DNA of 64,000 nt, taken from contig NC_085131.1 of the NCBI RefSeq assembly GCF_030269925.1, positions 2,866,001 to 2,930,000 of the forward strand. Direction: 5' to 3'. This stretch comes from Bombyx mori. Lineage: Eukaryota > Arthropoda > Insecta > Lepidoptera > Bombycidae. The notes beneath the pieces were generated by a model. That model saw only the letters and a list, made by a program, of their open reading frames with translations, had not been told where the DNA came from and did no database searches. A program made the position numbers and the translations under genes. This document shows, piece after piece, positions 32,097 to 43,245 of the stretch. Each line of letters starts with the position of its first letter. The stretch's first letter is position 1.

Positions 32097-32196
32097 GCTA
32101 CGCCTGGACAGGTAGACGAGCTCAAGAGCTCAACCTGAGAAAATTTGCTATACTAGCCCTAGCAACAGCAGTGAGAGCTTCGCAGAATCTATCATT
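32097..32196 (-). repeat. Bm1-like SINE fragment
   Basis: GGGCTATTGCAGCTACGCCT (from 32093), GAGCTCAAGAGCTCAACCTG and AGCTTCGCAGAATCTATCAT match the Bm1 3' half in reverse. Confidence 0.65.
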
Positions 32197-32535
32197 CTTC
32201 ATACGCCTACCGACTTTGATGGAAGTTTAATTTCGTATATTTACAAGTACACGTGTGGGGATATTAATTTTGAGGGTTTTATTGGAGTAAAGTTAATCTT
32301 GCAAGTTATATGTGTAAATTTGAGGTGTTTTGACGCTGATCTAATTGGATGTGTTACTTTTGAGTTGCTTATATCAAGACTCAAAATTCTCGCATTAATA
32401 TTTATTTCTCATAGTCCAATATTTTGCACGCACGTATGTAATTTCATATTTTCACGAGAATGTCGACGATTTGCTACCAGAAGGTTCTTGGTTACTTTGG
32501 TCACATTGCTCGGCGGCCACCAGACAACCTTGAAA
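32197..32535. other. No gene recognised
   Basis: An 80-codon open frame (32299-32541) has no motif and runs into the LINE remnant. Confidence 0.35.
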
Positions 32536-32765
32536 AATTGACTGTGGTGGGCAAGGTAGAAGGGAAAAGACCCGCCGGCCGGCCACCAAACCGTTGGTCA
32601 GATCAGATAACTGCGCTCACTTGACTTTCTGTTGCGATCGCCCTGAGAGAAGCCGAAAACTGAAGGAAATGGAAGCCGATGGCACAAAGAGCCACGAAGG
32701 GTTTTTAGGGACACGACCCTCAGCAATGAAGTATGCGACTAAGAAGAAGAAGAAGAAGAAGAAGC
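32536..32765 (+). pseudogene. RTE-like LINE 3' end, (GAA)n tail
   Basis: Plus-strand translation LTVVGKVEGKRPAGRPPNRW then SDQITALT, a stop, and later GHDPQQ. It ends in (AAG)n at 32741-32763. Same family as 18274-18545 in opposite orientation. Confidence 0.7.
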
Positions 32766-33510
32766 TGTAATTTCATAGCAAAAGTAATTTATAATATTAT
32801 ACAATTTTTTGACGATTTGGTATTAAATACAGCGCCTTCAAAAATTCTCGCAAGTTAATGCAACTAATGTAGTTCCAATCGTTCGCAGTGCTGTTTTCTT
32901 TACCATAGCCTCTTATCTAATTATCGCAGTTCTAGATAGGACATAGCGAAAGCCCTCACGGGGTAGAATAACCAGTCCACTTGCATCTGCAGTAAAACAA
33001 TTATACGTTTTAATTTGAATAGTACTTAACCAACGCTTATTGCATGATAGCATCGGTTTATTGAAACTACTCACGTGTCATGCGTTAGCGGTATTTGGAT
33101 GAATATCTTCACTGGTAGTGACTTCAGTGTAATATTAGGTTACCAAGTTTCATTACAATCGGATGAATGGTTTAAAAACGAACAGAAGACAAACATATAA
33201 ACACTTATTTTTTTATAGAAGACTAATCAAGCCTGACTTGAGGGCCGATCTTTGATACAACTTTTTTTTATGAATTTGGCATTACTGGTAGTCCAGAGGC
33301 CTTTCCAGACTTGATTCGACTCTGGGCCGGTTGCTACCAAACTCCACAGGATCTCGCGCTAGGCCTATTTGAAGATTTCCCGAAAACCTCACCGAAATCG
33401 ATCGAGCCGTTTCGCAGTCTATAGGAAACACATTTAAAAGTCTTTTTTTAAACATATAGATATTGTAACTTCAACCTCATATCACATAATGGGTGCTCCA
33501 CCATAATACA
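32766..33510. other. No gene recognised
   Basis: Low-copy within the window; 33280-33425 is less AT-rich and matches no family defined here. Confidence 0.4.
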
Positions 33511-33514
33511 CCTC

Positions 33515-33634
33515 TATATAAGCTATTTTAGAATGTTATCACAACGTCGACTTTTGTCGTTGAATAGTACAACGACAGTGAATTCTGAGTGAATCATTCC
33601 TTTGCTAGTCACCGGAGCGATAAGAGACTTAAGT
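33515..33634 (+). promoter_or_regulatory. Possible TATA promoter and short first exon
   Basis: TATATAA at 33515-33521 is followed 26 bp later by an initiator-like TCACAACG (A at 33541). The next donor-like site is AA|GTGAGTAT with GT at 33633-33634, close to consensus. There is no ATG between start and donor, so the exon would be untranslated. No downstream exon was identified. A transposon promoter is an alternative. Confidence 0.25.
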
Positions 33635-33772
33635 GAGTATACAGCTGATAGAAATATTTACTTTATCATATTTCCTGTCGAAAACTACGTCAAAGTCATG
33701 TTCTAGTTTTGAATTAAATGACTCGATAAATATCAGTGTTTTTGCTAAAGGCACTCAACAGTTTGGATGTCT

Positions 33773-34717
33773 CTATACAGAATTACACTTTGGTTCAAAG
33801 CCTACATTGAGTTCGGAAAATGGGTGAGGTTTTATTCTGTATAACCATTCTCTATTGCTGTTAGAGCATTTTATGGGGTCGCAATAGGTAGGTAACTCCA
33901 TACTATTTCTTCTGCTGGTAACAGACAGAGATTCAGTGGTGAAGACTGTGGCAGTCCGTAAATAATACAATGGCATTATTGCTCCTTGTCTCAAAGTGGG
34001 TTGTGGTACTGAAGAAGATCAAAGACTTACCTATAATCCACAACGGCAATAATTACGTACGACATCAACGGGAAGATACAGCAAAGATGTATTCTAGGCC
34101 AAACCGGGCTCATACCCAGATTAATAACTAATATCTGGTCTAAACTAGTTAGTGGGATACAAATAACATTTCCACGCCAAATTTCGATTCCATAATTAAT
34201 AATCATCCGAACTACCACAGGATTTCATAGATTTTACTAAACGTTCCATTAATTTAATTTCGTAACGTATTTTGATTACGTGAACTCTGTAAGCAGACGT
34301 GTCTTTAGAATCGAATGCTCTATATCGGGCCCTTTGATCTCGGCAGCGTTTCAGACGGGACACTAATATCGGGTTTGTAAATATTTTCATTAAAATTTAC
34401 GGTTACGCCTAATGGCTCTGTTGTTTTATTGCTTTAAGGTTCTTTTCTTTTGTACGATTAGGCAGTTAGGTTATTGAGATCGGTAAGCCGAAGAATAGGA
34501 CACGGGTTCCTTCCTCTTCTATGACGTTGAAGGTCGATATTGTACTGGAGTAGCAACGATTGAGTTCCTCAAACTGGTTTCTCGATGGTTTCGCTACAAA
34601 AAATATGTGGCACGACGCACGGTAGCTTCCCACGCGCGGTATTAGAAATTTGGTAGTACATTGATGACAGGTTGATGATAGACAAACTTTATGGCATCTA
34701 TGGACTCTGATTGCCAT
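33773..34717 (-). other. Series of minus-strand open frames, unassigned
   Basis: Four consecutive minus-strand open frames of 63-83 codons (34717-34466, 34390-34196, 34218-34027, 33994-33773) lie in different frames in sequence not seen elsewhere in the window. A donor-like ATAG|GTAAGT is near 34031 on that strand. I recognise no domain. This could be a decayed host gene or a transposon remnant. Confidence 0.15.
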
Positions 34718-34961
34718 TTTTTTTTATTGCTTAGATGGGTGGACGAGCTCACAGCCCATATGATGTTAAGTGGTTAGTGGAGCCCATGGACATCTACAAC
34801 GTAAGTGCGCCACGCACCTTGAGATATAAGTTTTAAGATCTCAGTATAGTTACAACGGCTGCCCTACCCTTTAAACTGAAACGCATTACTGCTTCACGGC
34901 AGAAATAGGCAGGGCGGTGGTACCTACCCGAGTGGACTCACAAGAGGTCCTACCACCAGTA
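34717..34961 (-). repeat. Family A repeat, body only
   Basis: Complete minus-strand body, T-run then ATTGCTTAGATGGGTGGACG to AGAGGTCCTACCACCAGTAA. Confidence 0.88.
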
Positions 34962-35265
34962 AAACCATTGGTGACTAACTACTATGTGAGTGGCATCGTC
35001 TGTATCTAGTATGGTATCGTAGGTAGAATGTGAGTCTGTCCATAAGCAAACAAAGATAAACCAGATAAGAGTATCTCTACTGAATGGGTATATCGGTGGT
35101 TTACATTGTCAGGGTGAGTTGGACTTCGCTTTTGGCTTTTAGCTGTGTTCACAGGCAAGTTTATCGCAAAACATTTTAAATGTATTGACTTTACAATGAT
35201 TATTTATTTATTTATTCGTGCATTTATTACAACTTTATGCACAAGAATGCATAATGTGTCTTCCA
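34962..35265. other. AT-rich spacer with LINE-tail-like end
   Basis: 35200-35225 TTATTTATTTATTTATTCGT then GCATTTATTAC resembles the reversed tail of a CR1-type LINE. Nothing else is recognised. Confidence 0.35.
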
Positions 35266-35375
35266 CACCGCCAGAGACCGAAATAGATGGAGAAAAATTG
35301 TGCCAGAAAGAGTGTTAACGAAGGGTAATCACGACCCTCAGCATTGAGGAATACGCAAAAAGGCAAGGAGGACGC
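35266..35375 (+). pseudogene. RTE-like LINE 3' fragment
   Basis: Translates as ARDRNRWRKIVPERV, and the 3' part CACGACCCTCAGCATTGAGG matches the ends of the copies at 32536 and 18274. No coding capacity remains. Confidence 0.5.
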
Positions 35376-36231
35376 ACAAGAGTACAGTGTCGGACAGTAC
35401 AGACAACCAATGATGGTGTAGAGACCTCTGTTAGGTGCATTCCTTTTTGAAAAAAAAAGGAAAATATAGATATATGTAGATGTAAATACACAGACAAACA
35501 CACATACATACATATCATATAATGCCGTACCGTATAATATCATAATAATCATTATATTTAGTGATTTAGTGTTGGAAATCCAATGATCACCAATAAACCG
35601 AGGACTGCAGGTAGGAGATTAAAGGGGGACAATATCCGAAGTCTATCTGAAATATAGTTTTGTGACAATCATGTAAAAACATGCATACATTTTACGATTA
35701 TTATTACTAAAACATTGAGTACTCGGTACTCGGTGTAAAAAAACACGGTAATATGTGGTTAGCCGTGAAAAACGATTTTTAATTTCACGATCTTTAGCGA
35801 GAAACTATGTACTTACTACTTTTAAGTACCTATAAACTAAAAAAACCAGAAATTTTTTATTAAAAAAAAAAAAAACAATAATAGTGCACATAAAAATTTA
35901 TAGTGTTTCCTTAAAAATCCTCATGAGCTATGTTGTTATATTGTGGAATCGTTTAAGACTATTTTTATGTTCGAACCGATAGATACACCAGAACATGAAT
36001 AGACGCACCTCCTATAACGTCGCAGCATCCGTCTCAAAGAAAACAGATCACTGAATTGATTTATTATATAAATATTGAACGGAATATGTCATAAAACACT
36101 TTTTATGAGACGCCGCTTAAAGGCTCGGACCGACGTCGCGCGTTTGAGCCGAATTGACGATTTAGTCGAATGGAAAAGAAATATACTCGTCGATACGACC
36201 AATGAACTTATAATGAGTTGAAATCTTAGTA
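35376..36231. other. AT-rich spacer
   Basis: No gene is recognised; the cysteine/phenylalanine-rich minus-strand frames at 35235-35552 reflect CATA/GTAT simple sequence. Confidence 0.45.
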
Positions 36232-36490
36232 TTTTTTTATTTATTGCTTAGATGGGTGGACGAGCTCACAGCCCACCTGGTGTTAAGTGGTTACTGGAGC
36301 CCATAGACATCTACAACGTAAATGCGCCACCCACCTTGAGATTCTTAGGTTCTAAAGTTCTAAGGTCTCAAATATAGTTACAACGGCTGCCGCACCCTTC
36401 AAGCCGAAACGCATTACTGCTTCACGGCAGAAATAGGCAGGGTGGTGGTACCTATCCCCGCAGACTCTCAAGAGGTCCTATCACTAGTAA
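36232..36490 (-). repeat. Family A repeat, body only
   Basis: Complete body with a small internal duplication (TTCTTAGGTTCTAAAGTTCTAAGG at 36343-36366, one unit extra). Confidence 0.85.
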
Positions 36491-36880
36491 TTTAATTATA
36501 AATAGTTCTATTGTGGTACAATACTCGAAGAATGCTGCGGCCCATTCTTCCTTGAAATCTCTAGGCGACTTTGACAAAATACATGTGAAGAGGATCATCT
36601 TGTTTTAGGCTTACCCGATGACAAATCTAGGATAGGTATTTTTTAAGTAAGCACATTTAAAAACGGGCCGTGAACTAGTAAAACACAAGAATAACGCAAG
36701 AACAAAATATATTAGATATTAGAAAATCAACAAAATAAATTTTGATCACTTGAAGAGGTCTGAATCTTAAACTCATATTTTTTACTTCATACTAAATACC
36801 GGTTAGGTAAGAAAAACTTGAAGATGAGTCTCATCATATTATTGAGATCCTGATTCTTTGGTGTTAATGAACCTGGTGGT
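36491..36880. other. AT-rich spacer
   Basis: No gene or recognised repeat. Confidence 0.45.
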
Positions 36881-37326
36881 CTTTTTTATTTTTTTATTGC
36901 TTAGATGGGTAGACGAGCTCACAGCCCACCTGGTGTTAAGTGGTTACCGGAGCCCATAGACATCTACGACGTAAATGCGCCACCCACCTTGAGATATCAG
37001 TTCCAAGGTCTCAGTATAGTTACAACGGCTGCCCCGCCTTTCAAACCGAAACGCATTACTGCCTCACGGCAGAATTAAGCAGGGTGGTGGTACCTACCCG
37101 CGCGGACTCACAAGAGATCCTACCACCAGTAATTACACAAATTATAATTTTTCGGGTTTGATTTTTATTACAAGATGTTATTCCTTCACCGTGGAAGTCA
37201 ATCATGAACATTTGTCGAGTACGTATTTCGTTAGAAAAATTGATACCCGCCTGCGGGATTCGAACACCGTTGCATCGTTAGATTCGAATGCACCGGATGT
37301 CTTGTCCTTTAAGCCACGACTACTTC
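36881..37326 (-). repeat. Composite SINE: family A body with tRNA-Arg-like head
   Basis: Tail at left, body to GATCCTACCACCAGTAATTA, linker (TTTTTCGGGTTTGATTTTTA), and head whose minus strand reads GTGGCTTAAAGGACAAGACA and GTGTTCGAATCCCGCAGGCG. Near complete, about 445 bp. A good B-box; the A-box has three changes against the other copies. Confidence 0.85.
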
Positions 37327-37656
37327 AAAGTTGAAACTTGTTTATTATTATATTATGTAAATTCATCTTGAAATTGTCGTTAGCGCAATTCAAACTATAG
37401 CCGTATTTAATCAATAACATGCACTTCAATAATTTGATTATGTCATAAGTTGGAAAACTAATGTCTTTTTATCAGCATCAAAAGAGCCGATATGTTGCCC
37501 AAGACGCTTCCTCGGTTGTTGACCGGAACTCATGCCCTAAAAGCTGAACAATATAATAGACAAATTACTGAATTATGATTTAGGTCGAATTGCGCCAGCA
37601 GAAGTCGCTGCTTTTTCTTGCTTCGTGACTGCTGTTTATAATGTGTTGTATGTGTA
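37327..37656. other. AT-rich spacer
   Basis: No gene or recognised repeat. Confidence 0.4.
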
Positions 37657-38081
37657 CTAGAGGCCCCGCAGTAGTCGAAATTCGACTATAATTAATTGGA
37701 ATTGTAAGTTTGTACATACATTATTATGATTGTATTTTATACTTCTATAATCACAAATTTCGTCAAGGCTACACTATAAAAAAATATTAATAAAGACAAA
37801 CAATATTTAATCTATTCTCAATTTGACCACAGACGTCAAGAACAAAAGTTTGACAATAAATAGTATGCATGCGTGTGTGCGTCAAATACATGGTATGTAG
37901 TGTGTGTAATGTTTTCTTTATTGATTTAATGTATCTTTTATGCATTATTTTCAAGAAATATTAGCATTGTGCACTTCTTCTCTATATTCTGTATAAATGT
38001 GGAAAATTTCATAGATCCTCCGTCCGCGCAATTTTCGTAAAAAGGGATACAAAGTTTTTTCTTCACGTATTAATATATAGA
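37657..38081 (-). mobile_element. Non-autonomous Helitron (copy 2 of 4), both ends intact
   Basis: On the minus strand: TC start (TCTATATATTAATACGTGAA, at 38081 reading down), end hairpin GTCGAATTTCGAC, then CTAG at 37660-37657. Flanking A and T bases (minus strand A|TC, CTAG|T) match Helitron insertion into AT. 425 bp, no coding. Confidence 0.8.
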
Positions 38082-38247
38082 TAAATACACTGGATATATT
38101 TATTACATATTCGTACATGCTTTTTTTACAATAAAATCATTTTTTCTTTCAGTATTTTTAATTCAAAAATTTAGCTTTTCTATAAAAGCGTATTTTATTA
38201 GTTTTTTTAAACTATTATTTTTTATAGCATTCAAGGCTATTTTATTT

Positions 38248-38461
38248 TCTATACTAATATTATAAAGAGGAAAGATTTGTTTGTTTGTTTGTTTCGAATA
38301 GGCTCCGAAACTACTGGACCGATTTGAAAAATTCTTTTTCCATTAAAAGCCGACATTGTCCCTGATGAACATAGGCTAATTTTTTTTATTTTTATTTTTA
38401 TTTTTTTTTGGTTTCATTTGTGTTTTAATGTTTCCGAAGCGAAGCGAGGGCGGGTCGCTAG
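38248..38461 (+). mobile_element. Non-autonomous Helitron, second family
   Basis: Starts TCTATACTAATATTATAAAG after T, includes GAAACTACTGGACCGATTTG, and ends GCGAGGGCGGGTCGCTAG before T at 38462. It has the same 5' type as 23278-23602 but a shorter, T-rich interior. Confidence 0.7.
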
Positions 38462-38760
38462 TTATTAATTAAAATCAGAGTTGTCGTCTTCGATATGTAA
38501 ATGCCTTAACACGTGTTCGTTGGTATTAACTTACCCTGATTATGTTATGGCGCTCGTAAAGAACGTTGCACGGAAACTCTGACATGACTGAGCAATTATG
38601 GACGTGTGATCTACGACGCAATAAGCTTTGAAACTTACCACCAAACTTCGAAGCTTTTTCAAATTTAAATAGATGCTTTCTCGTATTTTTGGCTTGTGTG
38701 TGTGTGTGTTTTTTTTTGACAGAAACACAATTTTCTATTTACTTTTCAATATCTTTTTAC
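38462..38760. other. AT-rich spacer
   Basis: Contains a (GT)n microsatellite near 38695-38710. No gene. Confidence 0.45.
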
Positions 38761-38995
38761 AATAGGACCTCTTGTGAGTCCTCACGGGTAGGTACCACCG
38801 CCCTGCCTATTTCTGCCGTGAAGCAGTGATGCGTTTCGGTTTGAAGGGTGGGGCAGCCGTTGTAACTATACTGACACATTAAAACTTGTATCTCAAGGTG
38901 GCTGGCGCATTTACATTATAGATGTCTATGGGCTCCAGTAACCACTTAACACCAGGTGGGCTGTGAGCTCGTTCACCCATCTAAGCAATAAAAAA
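38761..38995 (+). repeat. Family A repeat, body only
   Basis: AATAGGACCTCTTGTGAGTC to CTAAGCAATAAAAAAC. Confidence 0.85.
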
Positions 38996-39834
38996 CAAAA
39001 AAATATATAAATTTCATTTTTCTTTTTCAGTCTATACAATTATTTAAAAACTCAAGCAAGACCTAATTTATGTCCTAATCATTTTAGTATCAACTAAAAA
39101 TCATATTTAGGTTCCGAAAATCTAATTTCAAATAATGAAAACGTCAAAAAACCGATAACAAAACAAAATGTGATCGTAAAATCGTCCTCGCTCCGAGACC
39201 AGCACATATTTTATTAAAAAACTTTCTTGCCTTTAGTCACCGCGGTCTCCCTAACCGTCCCTTCAATATCAATATATTCGGCAGCTGACTTTTCATTGTC
39301 CTTTAATCTATTTATGATAATCAATTACGATTCAGACTTCGGTTTCTTTAAGCAATAGCTTGTCTTTTTGTTGATATGTTAGAAACTAGCCTGGCTGCGT
39401 CTAGTGATACTATCTATAAAGAGCAGGTCAAAGCCATTTGCTTATTTTGGAGCTGACTTCGAAATATGCTCATAAGAAAATCGGCGCATATTATTGTCCT
39501 CCTCCTTTGGGTTTTTAGTCGGTAACGTTCGTCTCACATTTATACCCTCAACATTGTCTCAAAATATGTGTACTGAAACTATTTATTATACTTCCTTAGA
39601 TATATTATTTATTTATTTATTGATGCACAAAACAAATTACAATCATTACAGTACATATTAGCTAATTTGTACAAGTAGTACCTACATCTAATCTGGATTG
39701 CAATCTAAATAGTATGTGCACTCGGCAAATCCATATTAATGTGCTTAGCTTTGGCTATTGAAAACTACTGATTACTAAAATTGTTTCATGGTTACGAATG
39801 CGGTTCTTTTTTCTGGTTTTTATGGGTGGTATGG
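38996..39834. other. AT-rich spacer with LINE-tail fragment
   Basis: 39605-39690 (TTATTTATTTATTGATGCAC then AAAACAAATTACAATC) resembles a reversed CR1-type LINE 3' end. Otherwise nothing is recognised. Confidence 0.4.
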
Positions 39835-40054
39835 TGGATTGTTGGTAACCCAGAAGCCTGTTTAGCTTCACCAGGACTGGTGGGCGAACACAAGCTCAGG
39901 CAGGAGTGGAGAGATTTCGAAAAGCTGATGAGCACTTCCGAAGGAGATCAATAAGCCAATCTCAGCAAATGGATATACCAATCGATCGGAATAACGACCC
40001 ACTGAAGAAATCCGTGAAGGAACTCAGTGGGCTGATGCTCTGTGCGCAAATTTT
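39835..40054. repeat. Family X and Bm1-like mosaic
   Basis: 39840-39905 (AGCTTCACCAGGACTGGTGG) is related to family X. 39975-40035 (GATCGGAATAACGACCCACT, GGAACTCAGTGGGCTG) is Bm1-like. The mosaic leads straight into a family-B tail at 40055, so the whole may be one chimeric SINE. Confidence 0.45.
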
Positions 40055-40167
40055 GGTAGGCAGCGGCTTGGCTCTGCCACTGGCATTGCTGACGTCCATG
40101 AGCGACGGTGACCACTTACCATCAGGTGGGCCGTATGCTCGTCTGCCTACAAAGGCAATAAAAAAAT
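40055..40167 (+). repeat. Family B stub (LINE tail)
   Basis: GGTAGGCAGCGGCTTGGCTC to CTACAAAGGCAATAAAAAAA, starting at the same base as the other stubs. Confidence 0.85.
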
Positions 40168-40510
40168 TTAGTGTTGTTAATACTAAGATCCTTTAAATAA
40201 ATATTTTGGTTGTATAAGTTTGTATAAATGCTTTTCAAAATCAATTCGGTTGCTTCAAAACTGATTTGCGAGAACTTAAGTCGATGTATACATAAGAATA
40301 TTACGCAAATAATTTGATGCTGAAAATACATACATAATTATATTTAAAACAAACATTCCCGAACTTCATGAAGCCTCATTACGAAGATGAACGAGTAAGT
40401 GATCGTACTCACTGGCTCTTCAAAAACACGGCGTTTCTGACATGGAGACAATTTAGAAAATATACCATGTGCATTTTCTTAGTATATAATTAATGTTGCA
40501 ATATTTTTTA

Positions 40511-41039
40511 TTTTTTTTTATTGCTTAGATGGGTGGACGAGCTCACAGCCCACCTGGTGTTAAGTGGTTACTGGAGCCCATAGACATCCACAACGCAAAT
40601 GCGCCACCCTTTAACGGTAGGCAGCGGCTTGGCTCTGCCCCTGGCATTGCTAACGTCCATGAGCGACGGCATGCCTATACGGCAATAAAAAAAAACCCAC
40701 TTTGAGATACAAGTTCTAAGATCTCAAGTATAGTTACAACGGCTGCCCCACCCTTCAAACCGAAACACATTACTGCTTCATGGCAGAAATAAGCAGGTTG
40801 GTGGTACCCACCCGCGCGGACTCACAAGAGATCCTACCACCAGTAATTACGCAAATTTTAATTTTGCGGGTTTCATTTTTATTACACGATGTTATTCCTT
40901 CATTGTGGAAATCGATCGTGAACATTTGTTGAGTACGTATTTCATTAGAAAAATTGGTACCCGCCTGAGAGTCGAACACCGGTGCATCGCTCAACACGAA
41001 TGGCACCGGACGTCCTATCCATTAGGCCACGACCACTTC
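40511..41039 (-). repeat. Composite SINE interrupted by a family B stub
   Basis: Family-A tail and body, linker, and tRNA-Arg-like head (minus strand GTGGCCTAATGGATAGGACG and GGTGTTCGACTCTCAGGCGG). The body is broken after GCGCCACCC by the insert at 40611-40694 and resumes CCCACTTTGAGATAC. Confidence 0.85.
40611..40694 (+). repeat. Family B stub nested in the composite SINE
   Basis: GGTAGGCAGCGGCTTGGCTC at 40616 with about 35 bp missing inside (GAGCGACGGC joins to ATGCCTATACGGCAATAAAA). It inserted in opposite orientation to its host. The target duplication is short or lost (ACCC both sides). Confidence 0.75.
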
Positions 41040-41151
41040 AAACTTTTTTTTTGTTCGATTGTTGTTGGATGTAATTGGGTTTATGCTGAAATAGTAGCGT
41101 TTATATTTGATTGATGATTACATCTTGATTGATATTTTGAAGAAACGGTGG

Positions 41152-41270
41152 TAAATTCTGCGAAGCACTGCTCTTGTTAAAGCTAGTGTTAGCAAATTAT
41201 CTCAGGTTGAGCACGTGAGCTCGCAGACCCGTCCGCGAGAAGCTGAAATAGCCTTAGCCAGCAAATAGAT
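41152..41270 (+). repeat. Bm1-like SINE fragment
   Basis: TCTGCGAAGCACTGCTCTTG, TAAAGCTAGTGTTAGCAAAT, GCTGAAATAGCCTTAGCC; the tail is lost. Confidence 0.65.
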
Positions 41271-41275
41271 ATTTT

Positions 41276-41518
41276 ACTGGTGGTAGGACCTCTTGTGAGT
41301 CCGCGCGGGTGGGTACCACCACCCTGCCTATTTCTGCCGTGAAGCATTAATGCGTTTCGGTTTGAAGGGTGGGGCAGCCGTTGTAACTATACTTGAGACC
41401 TTAGAACTTCTATCTCAAGGTGGGTGGCGCATTTACGTTGTGGATGTCTATGGGCTCCAGCAACCACTTAACACCAGGTGGGCGGTGAGCTCGTCCACCC
41501 ATCTAAGCAATAAAAAAT
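41276..41518 (+). repeat. Family A repeat, body only
   Basis: ACTGGTGGTAGGACCTCTTG to CTAAGCAATAAAAAATA, well preserved. Confidence 0.88.
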
Positions 41519-41928
41519 AAAAAAAGATAGGGGAAAAATGACTGGAAAATCTTCAAACTTATGTAAATTTCCTCCCACACTCTCTGTAAATGTAGTACCT
41601 ATGTAGTATTATTAATTTGTTTACCGTCAAAAAACGCCTTTGCGTACGACAAGAGACGCCTCAACTCCGCTAACTCGGGAATGACATTACTTAAGAGTTT
41701 CCGCCATATTTAACGAATCAACATTGTGAGTTGTCGTTTGGTCTTTGTTTTCTTGTACAAAATTCGCGAAATGAACCGTAAATCATTACGGGGAATAACA
41801 TTACGGAATTGAACGGTATCGTTTGGCAGTTGTGTTTGTATTGTTTGGATTGTGTACACGTTGTTTGATTGAACTAATAAAGCGACATCATTCACGTTCG
41901 TATAGAAAAAAAACTTAACTAAAGATTG
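41519..41928. other. AT-rich spacer
   Basis: No recognised gene or repeat. Confidence 0.4.
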
Positions 41929-42388
41929 AAGCCTTCGTCAAACAGAACGCGTAATTAGCGCGCATCAGAGCGCTAAACTGACGCCGCGCTATGACGCCGA
42001 GATGTGTTGTATTAATATAGTAACATACCGTCAAACAGAGCCCCAGCGCTATAAGTACGCAGCGCTCTGTCGCGGCGTTAGGACGCTTTGACGTCAGGCG
42101 GTGTAATTTTTTACTAATTTTATTTTAGCGTCCGAGTGAATGTGTATTAAAATACTAGATAATTTCCGAAAAAATGATATTAATGTAGTTAGAAAATACC
42201 CATGCTTATACAATGCCACATCTAAATCACTCGATTTCTTAATACTTTTAAATGTTCACACTGCTATCGAAAGGCACTATGATTTGGCGAATGCGTTGCG
42301 TCAAGGAGCGTTAGACTCATCTAGTCAATTTGAAGAGCGCGACGTTAAGTACGCGGCGCTAAGTACGCGTTCTGTTTGACGAAGGCTT
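41929..42388. mobile_element. Palindromic MITE with long terminal inverted repeats
   Basis: The ends AAGCCTTCGTCAAACAGA... (41929) and ...TCTGTTTGACGAAGGCTT (to 42388) form an inverted repeat of about 33 bp with roughly one mismatch. Further GCGCT/AGCGC-rich partial copies of the end lie inside, for example CGTCAAACAGAGCCC at 42029 and GCAGCGCTCTGTCGCGGCG at 42059. About 460 bp. It holds an 80-codon open frame (42140-42379) without recognised domain. I could not assign a superfamily or a TSD. Confidence 0.65.
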
Positions 42389-42985
42389 AAAATTGGAACT
42401 GTAGAAGTAGTTGTAGTAGTGCTGCTTCTGTTACTGTATTACGTAGGCGCTGACACGAAGGATGGTTTACACATTGAGTCTAATAATATGTACTGCTTCG
42501 AATAGTTTATTGAAGATAAGTATGTACACAAACAAACTATAACAGGAGTGGCACGATAAAGAAATAACATATAGGAGCAGTATAGCACTGACACGAACGA
42601 TAGGTAGCACAGCGAATATCGGTATGTACTGCTAGCAGTTTTCAAGATTGCCGAGGTGTTGAACAAAAATAATAGATTGCCTGAATTCATAGGCGACAGC
42701 GATTTTGTTAAATTGTAAGGCGGTTGCCCAAGTAGTGGCGGGTAAGTGAGTCGCCACAGAACTGTTAAATTTTAGAGATTAAAACAAAATATTATATCCT
42801 ATTAGAAATACTAACATCATCTCTGAATTTGAAGGATAGTAGTATAAGACTGGAATTAGCAATGGGAGAGCGCTGTCCGTAGGTCAATTTTGGTTATATG
42901 GCACTTTTTGGGTTATTACACGAATAAGTGAAGGCATAATGCCTTTACTTTACTGTGTATGGATGTTTTTTATGTTTGAGAGATT
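42389..42985. other. No gene recognised
   Basis: Low-copy within the window; a minus-strand frame at 42439-42690 shows no domain. Confidence 0.4.
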
Positions 42986-43117
42986 ACTGGTGGAGACCTT
43001 AGAACTCATAATATCTCATGGTAGGTGGCGGCGCTTACGTTGTAGTGTCTAAGGGTTCCAGTAACCACTTAACATTAGGTGGGCCGTGAGCACGCCCACC
43101 AATCTAAGCAATAAAAA
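42986..43117 (+). repeat. Family A repeat, internally deleted
   Basis: The head ACTGGTGG joins straight to AGACCTTAGAACTC, removing about 105 bp, and the rest runs to CTAAGCAATAAAAAAA. Confidence 0.75.
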
Positions 43118-43245
43118 AAATTACCGCTTCGAAGTGAAGGTAAACAAATGATTTCAATATAGGTATGCATAATTCAACACAATTAAAACATATTTTAATA
43201 CACTACAGAACCCTAAAAACGAGCGACTGACAAATTAACGCCAAA

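Noticed and set aside
34027..34040. Tiny intron on the minus strand (GTAAGT ... TTCTTCAG)
   Set aside because: The donor and acceptor would be only about 22 nt apart, too short for an insect intron.
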